64,000 bases of DNA from positions 1-64,000 of IMG/VR virus record IMGVR_UViG_3300021432_000008; one strand, written 5' to 3'. The DNA comes from a virus. A program made the position numbers and the translations under genes. Shown piece after piece: positions 13,963-21,017 of the stretch (its first letter is position 1; the number at the start of each line of letters is the position of its first letter). The notes under the pieces were generated by a model that was given only the letters and a program-made list of their open reading frames with translations, was not told the DNA's origin and ran no database searches.

Positions 13963-15117
13963 TCATGCAGCAGTCTCCTCTTCTCCGTCCGAAGCGCACC
14001 GGCAAACGATGCCGGTCGCCTTGAGCTTGTCCTTGAGTAGAGCCTTGAGCTTGAACCACGGGAACCGCTCAATGTGACCTTGTTCGAGGTCGCTGTACAG
14101 TACCGTGCCGACGCGGTTGCGTTGGGCAAAGCCAACAAGGTGCGCCGCTGTCTCGTGGAGCCACGAGGCCATGCGGTTGTGATGCTTTCGGCAGCAGCGG
14201 CCCCGCGAGCGGTTAATGGCGCCCAGCGCATCAGGATTGAGACGCCGCTCTGCCTTGCTGTCCTGCGCCAACCGGTCGAGTCTATCCTCATGGGCGGCAA
14301 GCCAGGCGAACGCTCGCTTCATGTGGTCGTTGTTGAGAACCCATGCCTGCCGCCCATCCAACTCCGCTACCCAGAAGGCATTCGGGTCGGTGATCAGAGT
14401 TAATACGCGATCGCCCAACTTCTCACGGCAGGGCAACTCTGCCACCATCTTGACCAGCACGCGGGAATCCTCGCGAGCTTCCAGCCGCGGTCGGTGGCAA
14501 CTCGGGGAGCAATGCTGCTCGCGAATAACCAGCTGGAACATGGGCAGACTACCGTTGACCACCTGCCGGAATAGCCCCATCTGCCGGCCGAACTCGGCAC
14601 CGCCACGAAGCTGGATGCCGACTCCGCCGTCTGGAAAGGAAAACTCCTGCGATGGCAAAACGACTTCGATACACGGTCTTCCATTGCGGTCCAGTCGTGC
14701 CTGTCGCCAAGCCTGCGCGTGGATTGGCCACGGGTAGGGATAGCGGTAGGTACATGGCGCCTGCTTGCGATGCCAGATGACGTTCAGCCGTTCAGAAATG
14801 TACTTGCGCTCCACGTCGCGACAGATGGTGGAGGCACTTCTGCAAGCCCCCGTCCACCAGTTGCCCGGTTGCGTGAAGCCGAACGTCTCACTTGCGAGCC
14901 CGTACAATCCCTTGAGCCGCTTGCCGTTGATCTTCGGCATCTTCGCTAGCTTGACCATGCCGGGCAGCCGAACCACGTCGTTGCGAAGGAGTTGCTGGAC
15001 GCACCAGTTCGCAAGCATGGTCGCCTGCTTCCAGCACTCCCTGATCGTCTCCCACGCCTCGCGGGGTTCGACCACATTGACGGGCAACTCAAACGCTCTG
15101 ACTACCGTGTCGCTCAT
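13963..15117 (-). CDS. TnpB/Cas12-like CRISPR effector with degraded RuvC motifs
   Basis: 384 residues from ATG 15117 (AGAGGAAGG upstream, canonical promoter at 15152-15179). The C-terminal third aligns by eye with the RuvC half of TnpB and miniature Cas12 proteins: DRVLTLITDPNAFWVAEL at 236-253 (RuvC-I, Asp-244), SRGRCCRKHHNRMASWLHET at 304-323 (bridge-helix-like), and VGTVLYSDLEQ at 336-346 (RuvC-II). In RuvC-II the usual catalytic Glu of the I.IEDL motif is Ser-342, and the chain ends at 384 before any zinc ribbon or RuvC-III Asp. The N-terminal two thirds are basic and Trp/Arg-rich, as expected for guide binding. An RNA-guided DNA binder that does not cut is inferred. A truncated transposon TnpB is the alternative. 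Confidence 0.75.
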   Translation of the reverse strand: MSDTVVRAFELPVNVVEPREAWETIRECWKQATMLANWCVQQLLRNDVVRLPGMVKLAKMPKINGKRLKGLYGLASETFGFTQPGNWWTGACRSASTICRDVERKYISERLNVIWHRKQAPCTYRYPYPWPIHAQAWRQARLDRNGRPCIEVVLPSQEFSFPDGGVGIQLRGGAEFGRQMGLFRQVVNGSLPMFQLVIREQHCSPSCHRPRLEAREDSRVLVKMVAELPCREKLGDRVLTLITDPNAFWVAELDGRQAWVLNNDHMKRAFAWLAAHEDRLDRLAQDSKAERRLNPDALGAINRSRGRCCRKHHNRMASWLHETAAHLVGFAQRNRVGTVLYSDLEQGHIERFPWFKLKALLKDKLKATGIVCRCASDGEEETAA

Positions 15118-15151
15118 CGCTTTTACCTTCCTCTCGCAGCGACCAGTCAAA

Positions 15152-15179
15152 ATCGTACACCCGGTTTTCGGCGTGTCAA
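15152..15179 (-). promoter_or_regulatory. Promoter of the CRISPR effector operon
   Basis: On the minus strand TTGACA (15179-15174), a 16-base spacer and TACGAT (15157-15152) lie 35 bases before the effector ATG. This near-consensus sigma-70-type promoter excludes the much longer upstream reading frame and fixes the start at 15117. Confidence 0.75.
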
Positions 15180-15220
15180 TACCCTCCCAGCGGTGTCCGA
15201 ATTGGCACGGGCATAGCCGC

Positions 15221-15260
15221 GCACGCTGGCGCACGGTTACGCACGCTGGCGCACGGTTAC
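15221..15260. repeat. Exact 20-bp tandem repeat upstream of the effector promoter
   Basis: GCACGCTGGCGCACGGTTAC occurs twice back to back, 42-81 bases upstream of the effector -35. Its GCACGCTGGCGCAC core recurs at 16249-16262, before the HTH_17 gene. Iterated sites at these two promoters look like binding sites for one regulator, possibly the HTH_17 protein itself. Confidence 0.6.
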
Positions 15261-15270
15261 GCAGGGAGAA

Positions 15271-15295
15271 AAAAAGTGCGGGCCGGCTACTTTTT
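15271..15295. terminator. Possible weak bidirectional terminator
   Basis: AAAAAGT (15271-15277) and ACTTTTT (15289-15295) pair around an 11-base GC-rich loop, with A and T runs beyond each arm. It lies at the 3' end of the leftward gene 15287-15565. The stem is AT-rich and weak. Confidence 0.3.
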
Positions 15296-15565
15296 CTTTT
15301 CCGTCGCCTCTTCCTTCGTCCGCTCGATGCCTCGGAACATGCTGTAGCGGACCAGATCAAGCCAGTGCCAAACGTGTGCGTCTCCCATGAAGGAGTGCGG
15401 CAGAAGGTCGGGATAGCGCTCCCGCTCCGCCCGGAACTCGCTGTCGGTGAGCCCGAGCCACTTCGCTGCTTCCTTCTTGTCTGACCAAATCTGGTCGGGA
15501 GCATCGATGTACCTCAGCACACGTCCGACCTCCTTCGCCGGAGTCGCGGGAGCGAGCCGACTCAT
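15287..15565 (-). CDS. Hypothetical 92-aa protein, possible HTH
   Basis: ATG 15565 lies 19 bases after a strong leftward -10. The central SDKKEAAKWLGLTDSEFRAE could be a helix-turn-helix (AAKWLGL...SEF). The ends are basic. It is divergent from the gene at 15697, and the shared region holds three GTAACG-type operator copies, so it may be a regulator of this segment. Confidence 0.55.
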   Translation of the reverse strand: MSRLAPATPAKEVGRVLRYIDAPDQIWSDKKEAAKWLGLTDSEFRAERERYPDLLPHSFMGDAHVWHWLDLVRYSMFRGIERTKEEATEKKK

Positions 15566-15583
15566 GGGCTTGCTACACCGAAC

Positions 15584-15677
15584 ATCGTAACGACGGTTAA
15601 TGCTACAGTCAACACGGAAATTTCATTTTATGTAACGATGGACGCGGTATAATGATATAGCGTCGGCTACCGTTACA
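15584..15677. promoter_or_regulatory. Divergent promoter region with three GTAACG operators
   Basis: Leftward promoter: TTGACT (15612-15607), 17 bases, TACGAT (15589-15584). Rightward -10: TATAAT at 15648-15653 with a poor -35. Operator copies: CGTAACGACGG (15586-15596), TGTAACGATGG (15631-15641) and the inverted CTACCGTTACA (15667-15677). One copy covers the leftward -10. Another covers the rightward -35 region, which fits a lysogeny-type switch. Confidence 0.6.
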
Positions 15678-15696
15678 TTAGCCTTGCGAGCGTACC

Positions 15697-15948
15697 ATGA
15701 GCATTGCTACACTGGTCAATATGGCCAAGAAGCAGAAGACTGATCCGCCCGAAAAGAAGCCTAGCGCTGTCATCCGTGTAGAGGGAGACATCGCGCACAT
15801 GCTAAACACTATCGCATCGTGGCGGAAAAAGGACGTCCCCGACATCGCGTCCCCAATTCTCCGCGCGAAGGTTGAGCAGCTATTTGCGGAAGTGCATCGC
15901 GAAATGGGCAAGACGATCGGCACTCTTCACGACGACGAGAACACCTAA
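15697..15948 (+). CDS. Antitoxin-like / MetJ-Arc-type small regulator
   Basis: 83 residues; an alternative start is Met-9. The core SAVIRVEGDIAHMLNTIASW, then VPDIASPILRAKVEQLF, resembles the 7051 product and planctomycete small proteins of the same plan (beta strand, two helices). It is expressed rightward from the TATAAT at 15648 and may bind the GTAACG repeats. Its last four bases overlap the opposing HTH_17 gene. Confidence 0.55.
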   Translation: MSIATLVNMAKKQKTDPPEKKPSAVIRVEGDIAHMLNTIASWRKKDVPDIASPILRAKVEQLFAEVHREMGKTIGTLHDDENT

Positions 15949-16208
15949 AACCTCAGCCCCGCCGCCCTCAGCGCCTCTTCCGCCTCGATCTGCTCCCGCC
16001 GCAGCGCGTGCGCCGACGGCACGGGCACGGCAGGCACGACCGGCGTCAGCAGTGCCTCCACGTCAACGCGGCGCACGAGCAGACGAGTCCCGGCACGGCG
16101 AAGCGCGGGCAACTTGCCCTCGGAGACGAGTCGATAGATTGTGGCGACGTGGACGGACAGCAGGCGCGCCGCCGTCTTCGGGCTGATCAAATCGTTCGGG
16201 AGAGACAT
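15945..16208 (-). CDS. HTH_17/MerR-like excisionase-type DNA-binding protein
   Basis: 87 residues from ATG 16208 behind GGAGG. LISPKTAARLLSVHVATIYR, then LVSEGKLPALRRAGTRLLVR, is the classic helix_turn_helix_17 fold of excisionases and similar regulators. In phages such proteins bind direct repeats to steer integrase or to regulate promoters. GCACGCTGGCGCAC repeats occur before this gene and before the CRISPR effector. The integrase lies 3 kb to the right. Confidence 0.75.
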   Translation of the reverse strand: MSLPNDLISPKTAARLLSVHVATIYRLVSEGKLPALRRAGTRLLVRRVDVEALLTPVVPAVPVPSAHALRREQIEAEEALRAAGLRF

Positions 16209-16457
16209 GACATGGGACCTCCATGTGGACCGCGAGCGCATCCCTCCCGCACGCTGGCGCACACGAGCCGGCCGGGAGAGACGAGAGTATCCTGAAAGAT
16301 GGGCACATGCAGATGGGCATGCAGAGAGTGAAACGCAGCAACCCTACGTCGCCTTCTGGGCTTGGTCAAGGACATACGGGTGTCGCTCTTTCGCTTTCGG
16401 CAACCTGCTCCGCATTCGCTCGCGGAGCGTAAAATTGTGTTCGTGGAGGAATGAAGC
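16209..16457. other. Divergent intergenic region
   Basis: This 249-base gap between the HTH_17 gene and the rightward block contains GCACGCTGGCGCAC (16249-16262), the same core as the effector's tandem repeat. It also contains an inverted repeat GCTCCGC/GCGGAGC (16407-16413 and 16422-16428), just before a TAAAAT that could be the rightward -10 at 16430. No reading frame here is convincing. Confidence 0.45.
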
Positions 16458-16754
16458 ATGACGACCTTCAAGATCGGGCAGTCCGTTGACTTCATCCGCG
16501 AAGTGTGGGAAGAGGAATGGGTCTATGGTCGTAAGGAGTCTTGCCACGTCGGCTACGACCTGGCCGATGGTCGTGTGGTGAATGCCGACGATGAGACGGT
16601 CGTGATCGCGCCTGACGATCGCAAGCGACTGGTCTTTGTTTCGCCATCGCTCGTCTTCGCCAAGGACGCCGATGGGCGCATGGCAGACGAGGCAAGGACG
16701 AAACTCAAGGCGATTGAGCTAGAGAATTTCCCCGACCACACCTGGAAGTTCTGA
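16458..16754 (+). CDS. Hypothetical 98-aa protein
   Basis: GTGGAGGAATG lies upstream. The product is beta-rich (FKIGQSVDFIREVWEEEWVYG, then VVIAPDDRKRLVFVS), similar in style to small KOW/SH3-like phage proteins, with a helical C-terminus. First gene of a rightward accessory operon of five to six genes. Confidence 0.55.
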   Translation: MTTFKIGQSVDFIREVWEEEWVYGRKESCHVGYDLADGRVVNADDETVVIAPDDRKRLVFVSPSLVFAKDADGRMADEARTKLKAIELENFPDHTWKF

Positions 16755-16796
16755 GCGGTGGCGAGCGACAAATTCCGCAAGCGTGGAGGATGACGA

Positions 16797-17309
16797 ATGA
16801 ACCGCACCGACTGGAACCCACACGACCGACACACCTGCGGCGATTGCCGGGTGCTGGAAGGTCAGCTTCACAAACGAGGGTGCGATTGCGAGCGCTGCCC
16901 GATATGCCTTGGGCAGTTGATCTCCTGCGGCTGCTGTTACCGGCATTTCTACCCCGAGTACGATGACAGGCTGGTGCATGATCTGCGGACGCAGTACGCG
17001 GAAGCCTGCCGTGCCGGTTTCCCCCATGTCCATCCCACGAACGGCTTGCCCAGAGCCGTGTACGAGAATGGCTTGCCTGACGAGCAGTCCGAGGAATGGG
17101 ACCGCATCCTCGAAGCAAAGGGACGCATTCCCTACGTGGTTGCACCCAACCTCTGCGCCCGCTGCGGCGAGCTGTGGCCGGAGATGTTCCACGTTGAGGA
17201 CTGGAGCGACGTGATTCCGAAGGACCTTCAGGGCGCGATGCTTTGCCGGGGCTGCTACGAGGCAATCAAGGGGTTCGTGCTCAAGGGCAGAACGGAGGAA
17301 CGCAGATGA
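16797..17309 (+). CDS. Cys-rich planctomycete-type protein
   Basis: 170 residues. [18 protein letters not shown], then [18 protein letters not shown], is a signature I associate with planctomycete genomes and their phages. A third CARCG...CRGC pair lies near the C-terminus. Several structural zinc sites are likely. Function unknown. ATGA overlap couples it to the next gene. Confidence 0.65.
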   Translation: MNRTDWNPHDRHTCGDCRVLEGQLHKRGCDCERCPICLGQLISCGCCYRHFYPEYDDRLVHDLRTQYAEACRAGFPHVHPTNGLPRAVYENGLPDEQSEEWDRILEAKGRIPYVVAPNLCARCGELWPEMFHVEDWSDVIPKDLQGAMLCRGCYEAIKGFVLKGRTEERR

Positions 17310-17692
17310 CCCGCGCCGACCGCCTCGCCTGGGCCAAGACCGCCACCGTCTGGCAATGGACCGTGGCATGCGCTACCCTGGTGATGGGGTGGAATGAACA
17401 CCGCGGCGCGTGGATAGACGAGCACGGCAATGCCACAGGGTTGACCGATGATGGCTACGGCGGGGGAGGAGAGCCGATCCGCGCCTGGAACCCCATCGAA
17501 CGCATCGAGGACTCCTGGCTTGTCCACCAGCGTATCGGGCAGGGTGAGTTGAGAGAACGGTACAGCCGGGAACTGGCCAGCGTAATCCTTGGACGCATGG
17601 GAGCCAGGGCGACGGACTACAGATACTTCGCCCTGGACATGACGCCGCGCGATGTGTGTTTGGCGGCGCTGCTGACCGTGGAGGAAGCATGA
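17306..17692 (+). CDS. Phage ABA-sandwich-like protein
   Basis: 128 residues from ATG 17306. The order [17 protein letters not shown], then [17 protein letters not shown], follows the Phage_ABA_S pattern (GW....W.D..G....F.PS..I..AW.V). These small proteins are common in phages and of unknown role. Both ends overlap neighbours. Confidence 0.6.
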   Translation: MTRADRLAWAKTATVWQWTVACATLVMGWNEHRGAWIDEHGNATGLTDDGYGGGGEPIRAWNPIERIEDSWLVHQRIGQGELRERYSRELASVILGRMGARATDYRYFALDMTPRDVCLAALLTVEEA

Positions 17693-18381
17693 CCGAGACG
17701 GAATGGAACGCGAGCGCGGACCCGGTCGCTATGCTCGATTGGCGGATGGGTCGCGATCAGGAGGGGCACGCCGGACAGTCTCCAGCAAGCCCCATCAGCG
17801 ACCGGCAACTCCGCCTTTTTGCGGTTGCGTGTTGCAGGTCTGTCTTTAGCCTCCTCACGGACAAGCGATCCCGCAAGGCTGTGGAGGTAGCGGAGAGGTT
17901 CGCGGATGGGGAGGCGACGAAGGAGGAGACGTTCAAACTCGCATCGTCCTGCATGACGCTTGCACGTTGCTTGATGCCATCATGGGAAGGGGATGCGGAA
18001 GCCAGGGCGATAATCGAAACTGCCGAAATGCACAATCAGGACGCCTTGCCTGGATACGCCAATCTCCTTCGGGAGATCATCGGTGACCCCTTCCGGCAAG
18101 TGGCCCTCTACGTATCCGGCAACGGCTCGGGTGAAGTATCAACCAACAGCAGCGGCGACGGTCCCTGGTGGCCACTCACCCCGCAGGCCCTCGCGCTTTG
18201 CGAAGTGGCGTACCGCGAGCGTGGAAGCGACGGCTCCCTGGACCCGCTGACGCTGAAATTGGTGGCGGATGCGCTGGAAGAGGCCGGTGCCGACGACTCG
18301 GTAATTCTCGGCCACCTAAGAAATGCAGGCCCGCATGTCAGAGGCTGCTGGGCAGTCGATTTGCTACTTGGAAAGGAGTAA
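17689..18381 (+). CDS. Gemmataceae-type protein (RLFAVACCR / RGCWAVDLLLGK motifs)
   Basis: 230 residues. WNASADPVAMLDW, then RQLRLFAVACCRSVF, AVEVAERFADG, and a C-terminal RGCWAVDLLLGKE are hallmarks of a large protein family in Gemmata-like planctomycetes that often accompanies TIGR02996 modules. Role unknown. It is the best single clue in this operon to the host lineage. ATGA overlap with the gene before it. Confidence 0.65.
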   Translation: MTETEWNASADPVAMLDWRMGRDQEGHAGQSPASPISDRQLRLFAVACCRSVFSLLTDKRSRKAVEVAERFADGEATKEETFKLASSCMTLARCLMPSWEGDAEARAIIETAEMHNQDALPGYANLLREIIGDPFRQVALYVSGNGSGEVSTNSSGDGPWWPLTPQALALCEVAYRERGSDGSLDPLTLKLVADALEEAGADDSVILGHLRNAGPHVRGCWAVDLLLGKE

Positions 18382-18385
18382 CAAC

Positions 18386-18661
18386 ATGGCACGCGGCGAA
18401 GCGTTTTTCAAGCTGCCTGACGAAGAAGTGGTCAATCTCTGGCGCATTGACCCGCCTGGGCGACGTGCCATCAGCGAAGGCGACGAGGTTACCATTCGGG
18501 AACTGCGGCAATACGGACGCAATCATCTGGTGAAAGGTGGCCGTCGGCTGCGCGTGCGTGTCGTGTCTATAGACAGGGCGGACGCCCTACACGCATGCCA
18601 TGTGGAGATTCTGGCAGACCTATCGCCGCCACCGGCTCGGCAAGGAGAGTTGTTTGATTGA
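18386..18661 (+). CDS. Hypothetical 91-aa protein
   Basis: AAAGGAGTAACAAC precedes ATG 18386. Beta-rich core (GDEVTIRELRQYGRN, then RRLRVRVVSIDRADA) and an end QGELFD that resembles the C-terminal clamp-type motif QxELFD/QGDLF seen in some replication proteins and in the methyltransferase here (QGDLF). The peptide similarity is suggestive only. Confidence 0.5.
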   Translation: MARGEAFFKLPDEEVVNLWRIDPPGRRAISEGDEVTIRELRQYGRNHLVKGGRRLRVRVVSIDRADALHACHVEILADLSPPPARQGELFD

Positions 18662-18726
18662 CCTCACCCCAACCTCCGCGCCGCCTCCCGTGCCCGCTCC
18701 ACGTCCTCCCCTCAAGGAGTCTGTAA

Positions 18727-18942
18727 ATGAGCCAGCCTAAACTGAGCATGACCGGCAAGGGTTCGCGCGGCGACTATCAGGTGTACGAGATAACAATGGA
18801 GATGACGCAGTTGACCGACACGATTGCTTTCGTGACCATCTGGGCAGGCGGGCGGCGAACCTACGAATTCGACAGCGATATGACCTACACGGAGGAGCTG
18901 CTCACTGAGATCATCAGCCTGGCGAAGACAGCCTCTCCGTGA
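18727..18942 (+). CDS. Hypothetical 71-aa protein
   Basis: AAGGAG precedes the start. Small alpha/beta protein (YQVYEITMEMTQLTDTIAF, then a C-terminal helix). Last gene of the rightward accessory operon, converging on the integrase. Confidence 0.5.
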   Translation: MSQPKLSMTGKGSRGDYQVYEITMEMTQLTDTIAFVTIWAGGRRTYEFDSDMTYTEELLTEIISLAKTASP

Positions 18943-18965
18943 CAGCCTACCCCGTTATTCTACGC

Positions 18966-20045
18966 TCATCCCAACCTACGGGCCACTTGCTTCGCCATCT
19001 CCAAGTCGGTTTGCTGGCCGTAGCCGTCCGTGACCTGAATGCTCTTCTGGCCGAGATAGCTTCGAGCAAAATCCAGTCCCAGCGCCCGCGTCACCCTCTG
19101 TTTCGCCGCATGCCGGCACTGGTACGGATGCAGCTGCACGCCGGCCTCCTCCGCGGCCGCGCGCACGGCCTTCGTCAGCCCCCAGCGCGAGTACGGGCCC
19201 CGCTGGCCGACGAACACGAAGTCGTCGCCGTTCTTGCCCTCCAGCCACGGCGCCAGAACCTTCTGCGCGCTCGTGCCCATGACGATCTCGCGGACGTGCC
19301 CAAGATGCGCGGTCTTGTGCTTAGCGGGCCGAAATACCCACTCCTCGCCAGCACGATCAACCTCGCACGCGCGCATCACGCGAACCTCGCCCGTGCGGCA
19401 CCCGGTAAACCACATGAAGAGCAACATCGCCCGCGGCATCGGCTTGAGCCGCCGGCACACGGCGATGATTGCCGGCCACTCTGCGGGCCGCACGGGCTCC
19501 GTGCTGCGGTGCTGGCGGTCCTGCTTGCCGATGGGTCGCAACGAGTGCAGGTGAGCCCATGAGCCTCTGGGAGCCAGCTTCAGACGCTCCAGCCGCCGCC
19601 AGATCGTCTTGATGCGGATGGTCTGCCGGTTGATGTGGTTGCGGCACCATCCCTTCTCGCCCATCGCCTTGCGGACGTCGTCCAGATCATCGATACCGAA
19701 GCCGTCCGTCGTCAGGTCGCGGTGGAGCGACAGCAGCACCTCGATCACGCGCTTGTAATGGCGGAACTCGTCGCGCTCGCCGTAGTGTCCCGTGGCCCAC
19801 TCAAGCCACTTGGCGATGGCCCCGGAGATGGTCGGCCACGCTCCGGCGAGGATGCGAGGCGGCTCGCCCGGTTGCGGTTTGTCGCTCTCAGCCGCAGCGA
19901 GCCGGACCAGCAGAGCGGCGTATTCCTGCGCGTTGTCACCACCGATGGGCCCGATGTAATAATCGTGCCCCCGCCAGCGGACCCGTTCTCGACCGCTGAT
20001 ATGGTGCGCCCGAGGTTGCGGCGGCCACTTCACCTTGCGTCCCAT
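18966..20045 (-). CDS. int: Tyrosine-family site-specific integrase
   Basis: 359 residues behind GGGAGGAGCCG. The catalytic domain has TGCRTGEVR (Arg-217), a beta-2 Lys in KHKTAH (about 242), box II HPYQCRH (Arg-311, His-312) and the nucleophile region LGQKSIQVTDGYGQ (Tyr-342). The box II His usually three residues before the Arg is Tyr-308 here. The N-terminal half provides the arm- and core-binding helices. It integrates or excises the phage by strand exchange between att sites. Its presence makes the element temperate. The att site is not certain but may lie in 20046-20344. Confidence 0.88.
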   Translation of the reverse strand: MGRKVKWPPQPRAHHISGRERVRWRGHDYYIGPIGGDNAQEYAALLVRLAAAESDKPQPGEPPRILAGAWPTISGAIAKWLEWATGHYGERDEFRHYKRVIEVLLSLHRDLTTDGFGIDDLDDVRKAMGEKGWCRNHINRQTIRIKTIWRRLERLKLAPRGSWAHLHSLRPIGKQDRQHRSTEPVRPAEWPAIIAVCRRLKPMPRAMLLFMWFTGCRTGEVRVMRACEVDRAGEEWVFRPAKHKTAHLGHVREIVMGTSAQKVLAPWLEGKNGDDFVFVGQRGPYSRWGLTKAVRAAAEEAGVQLHPYQCRHAAKQRVTRALGLDFARSYLGQKSIQVTDGYGQQTDLEMAKQVARRLG

Positions 20046-20344
20046 CGGCTCCTCCCTCTTGCGCCCGGAATGTGGGTATTCCGGGGTAATGATTCAAGGG
20101 TAGGGGCAGGACGGCTATAAAAAAGCTCCTCTTTCGCAGGCTGCGCAATTGAGTTTCGCAATTCTCTCACCGGGCGATAGGTTCGCCCGGGGCGTGTCGT
20201 TTGCCGTCCTGGCCCGACGCTTGACAGAAACCTTGATGGGGTGCGAGGATAACGAGAGGGGCGGAACAGGTCAATACGTCTCAGTGGCGTTCGCAGCTAC
20301 CTACGATACCCTACAAACAAATCGGGTAGGGAGTGCCCGTCGCC
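20046..20344. other. Noncoding region next to integrase, candidate attachment region
   Basis: No gene is visible in about 300 bases. It contains two direct CGCAATT copies 13 bases apart (20144-20150 and 20157-20163). A perfect 8-bp stem with a five-base loop follows at 20170-20190 (CCGGGCGA/TCGCCCGG). A leftward TTGACC-16-TTATCC pair near 20255-20275 could be the integrase promoter. The position beside int fits attP, but no core can be defined without the host junctions. Confidence 0.4.
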
Positions 20345-20692
20345 TCACCCCACTTCCGACCGCGGTGCCCATGCCTCCTCGCACGCCAGGCCCAGCAGCA
20401 GCTTGCCCGCCTTGCGGACGCCATGCTTGCCGGCGATCTTCTCGCGCACGCGCCGGAAGAAGCCCTCGCGCGCGGGGTACTCGACAGCACGCGAGGAAGT
20501 GACCAGCAGCAAGTCAATGAGGAAGTCGTCGGGGAACTCGCGCACGTCGATCTCATCAAGGATCGCGTTGATGACCTCGAAGCGCCGGCGCTCACGCAGA
20601 GAATGGACGGTCCTGAGCATCTCCCGGCAGGCGCGTGGCAAGTCGAAGAGGACCTGTCGGCGCCAGTCGGAGATGAGGTCGGAGGAGAGCAT
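20345..20692 (-). CDS. Hypothetical 115-aa helical protein
   Basis: Almost entirely alpha-helical (ISDWRRQVLFDLPRACREML, then VINAILDEIDVREFP), basic C-terminus. Last gene of the leftward tail module. Phage lysis or tail-completion proteins often sit here, but no motif supports a specific role. Confidence 0.55.
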   Translation of the reverse strand: MLSSDLISDWRRQVLFDLPRACREMLRTVHSLRERRRFEVINAILDEIDVREFPDDFLIDLLLVTSSRAVEYPAREGFFRRVREKIAGKHGVRKAGKLLLGLACEEAWAPRSEVG

Positions 20693-20698
20693 CGGAGG

Positions 20699-20884
20699 CT
20701 AATCCTTGTTCCATTGGCGAACGTGGTACTTGACCGATTCGACCAGATGACTCAGGTCCTCCAAGTGAACTTCGTCGATGTTCTTGTGGTCTTGGACACG
20801 TTCGTTGATCTGACCAAGGAGAGCCTGAACTTTGCTGATCTGAGAATCGATCTCCTTCTTCCTCGACAACTGGTCCTCTGTCAT
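20699..20884 (-). CDS. Small coiled-coil protein
   Basis: 61 residues from ATG 20884 behind GAGGAGGGG. The whole chain is a heptad-rich helix (LSRKKEIDSQISKVQALLGQ). It follows the glycosyl-enzyme fusion by about 130 noncoding bases. Could be a structural clip or a lysis accessory protein. Confidence 0.5.
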   Translation of the reverse strand: MTEDQLSRKKEIDSQISKVQALLGQINERVQDHKNIDEVHLEDLSHLVESVKYHVRQWNKD

Positions 20885-21017
20885 TGTGCCCCTCCTCAAT
20901 CCCAACGGTCGAGCCGAACCTGTTGCCAGTCCGATGCCGAAGAAGCGGACAAGGTTCGCGCGAATTACCCGCACGCTGCTGCGATGCGCCCCGCCAGCGC
21001 CGTCGTGGAGAGGCGCG

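Noticed and set aside
13963-15117. Ordinary IS605/IS607 transposon TnpB
   Set aside because: No TnpA partner or transposon ends are visible. A CRISPR array lies downstream in the same direction and a defined promoter upstream. It remains the main alternative.
15118-15504. N-terminal extension of the effector up to 15504
   Set aside because: The extension crosses the effector promoter and the gene at 15287-15565, and AGAGGAAGG plus the promoter support ATG 15117.
20144-20163. attP core from CGCAATT direct repeats
   Set aside because: Short, AT-poor and unsupported without host junctions. Kept only as a remark on the noncoding region.
20170-20190. tRNA T-arm because of the GGTTCGCCC-like sequence
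   Set aside because: The stem-loop is a simple 8-bp hairpin with no acceptor, D or anticodon arms around it.
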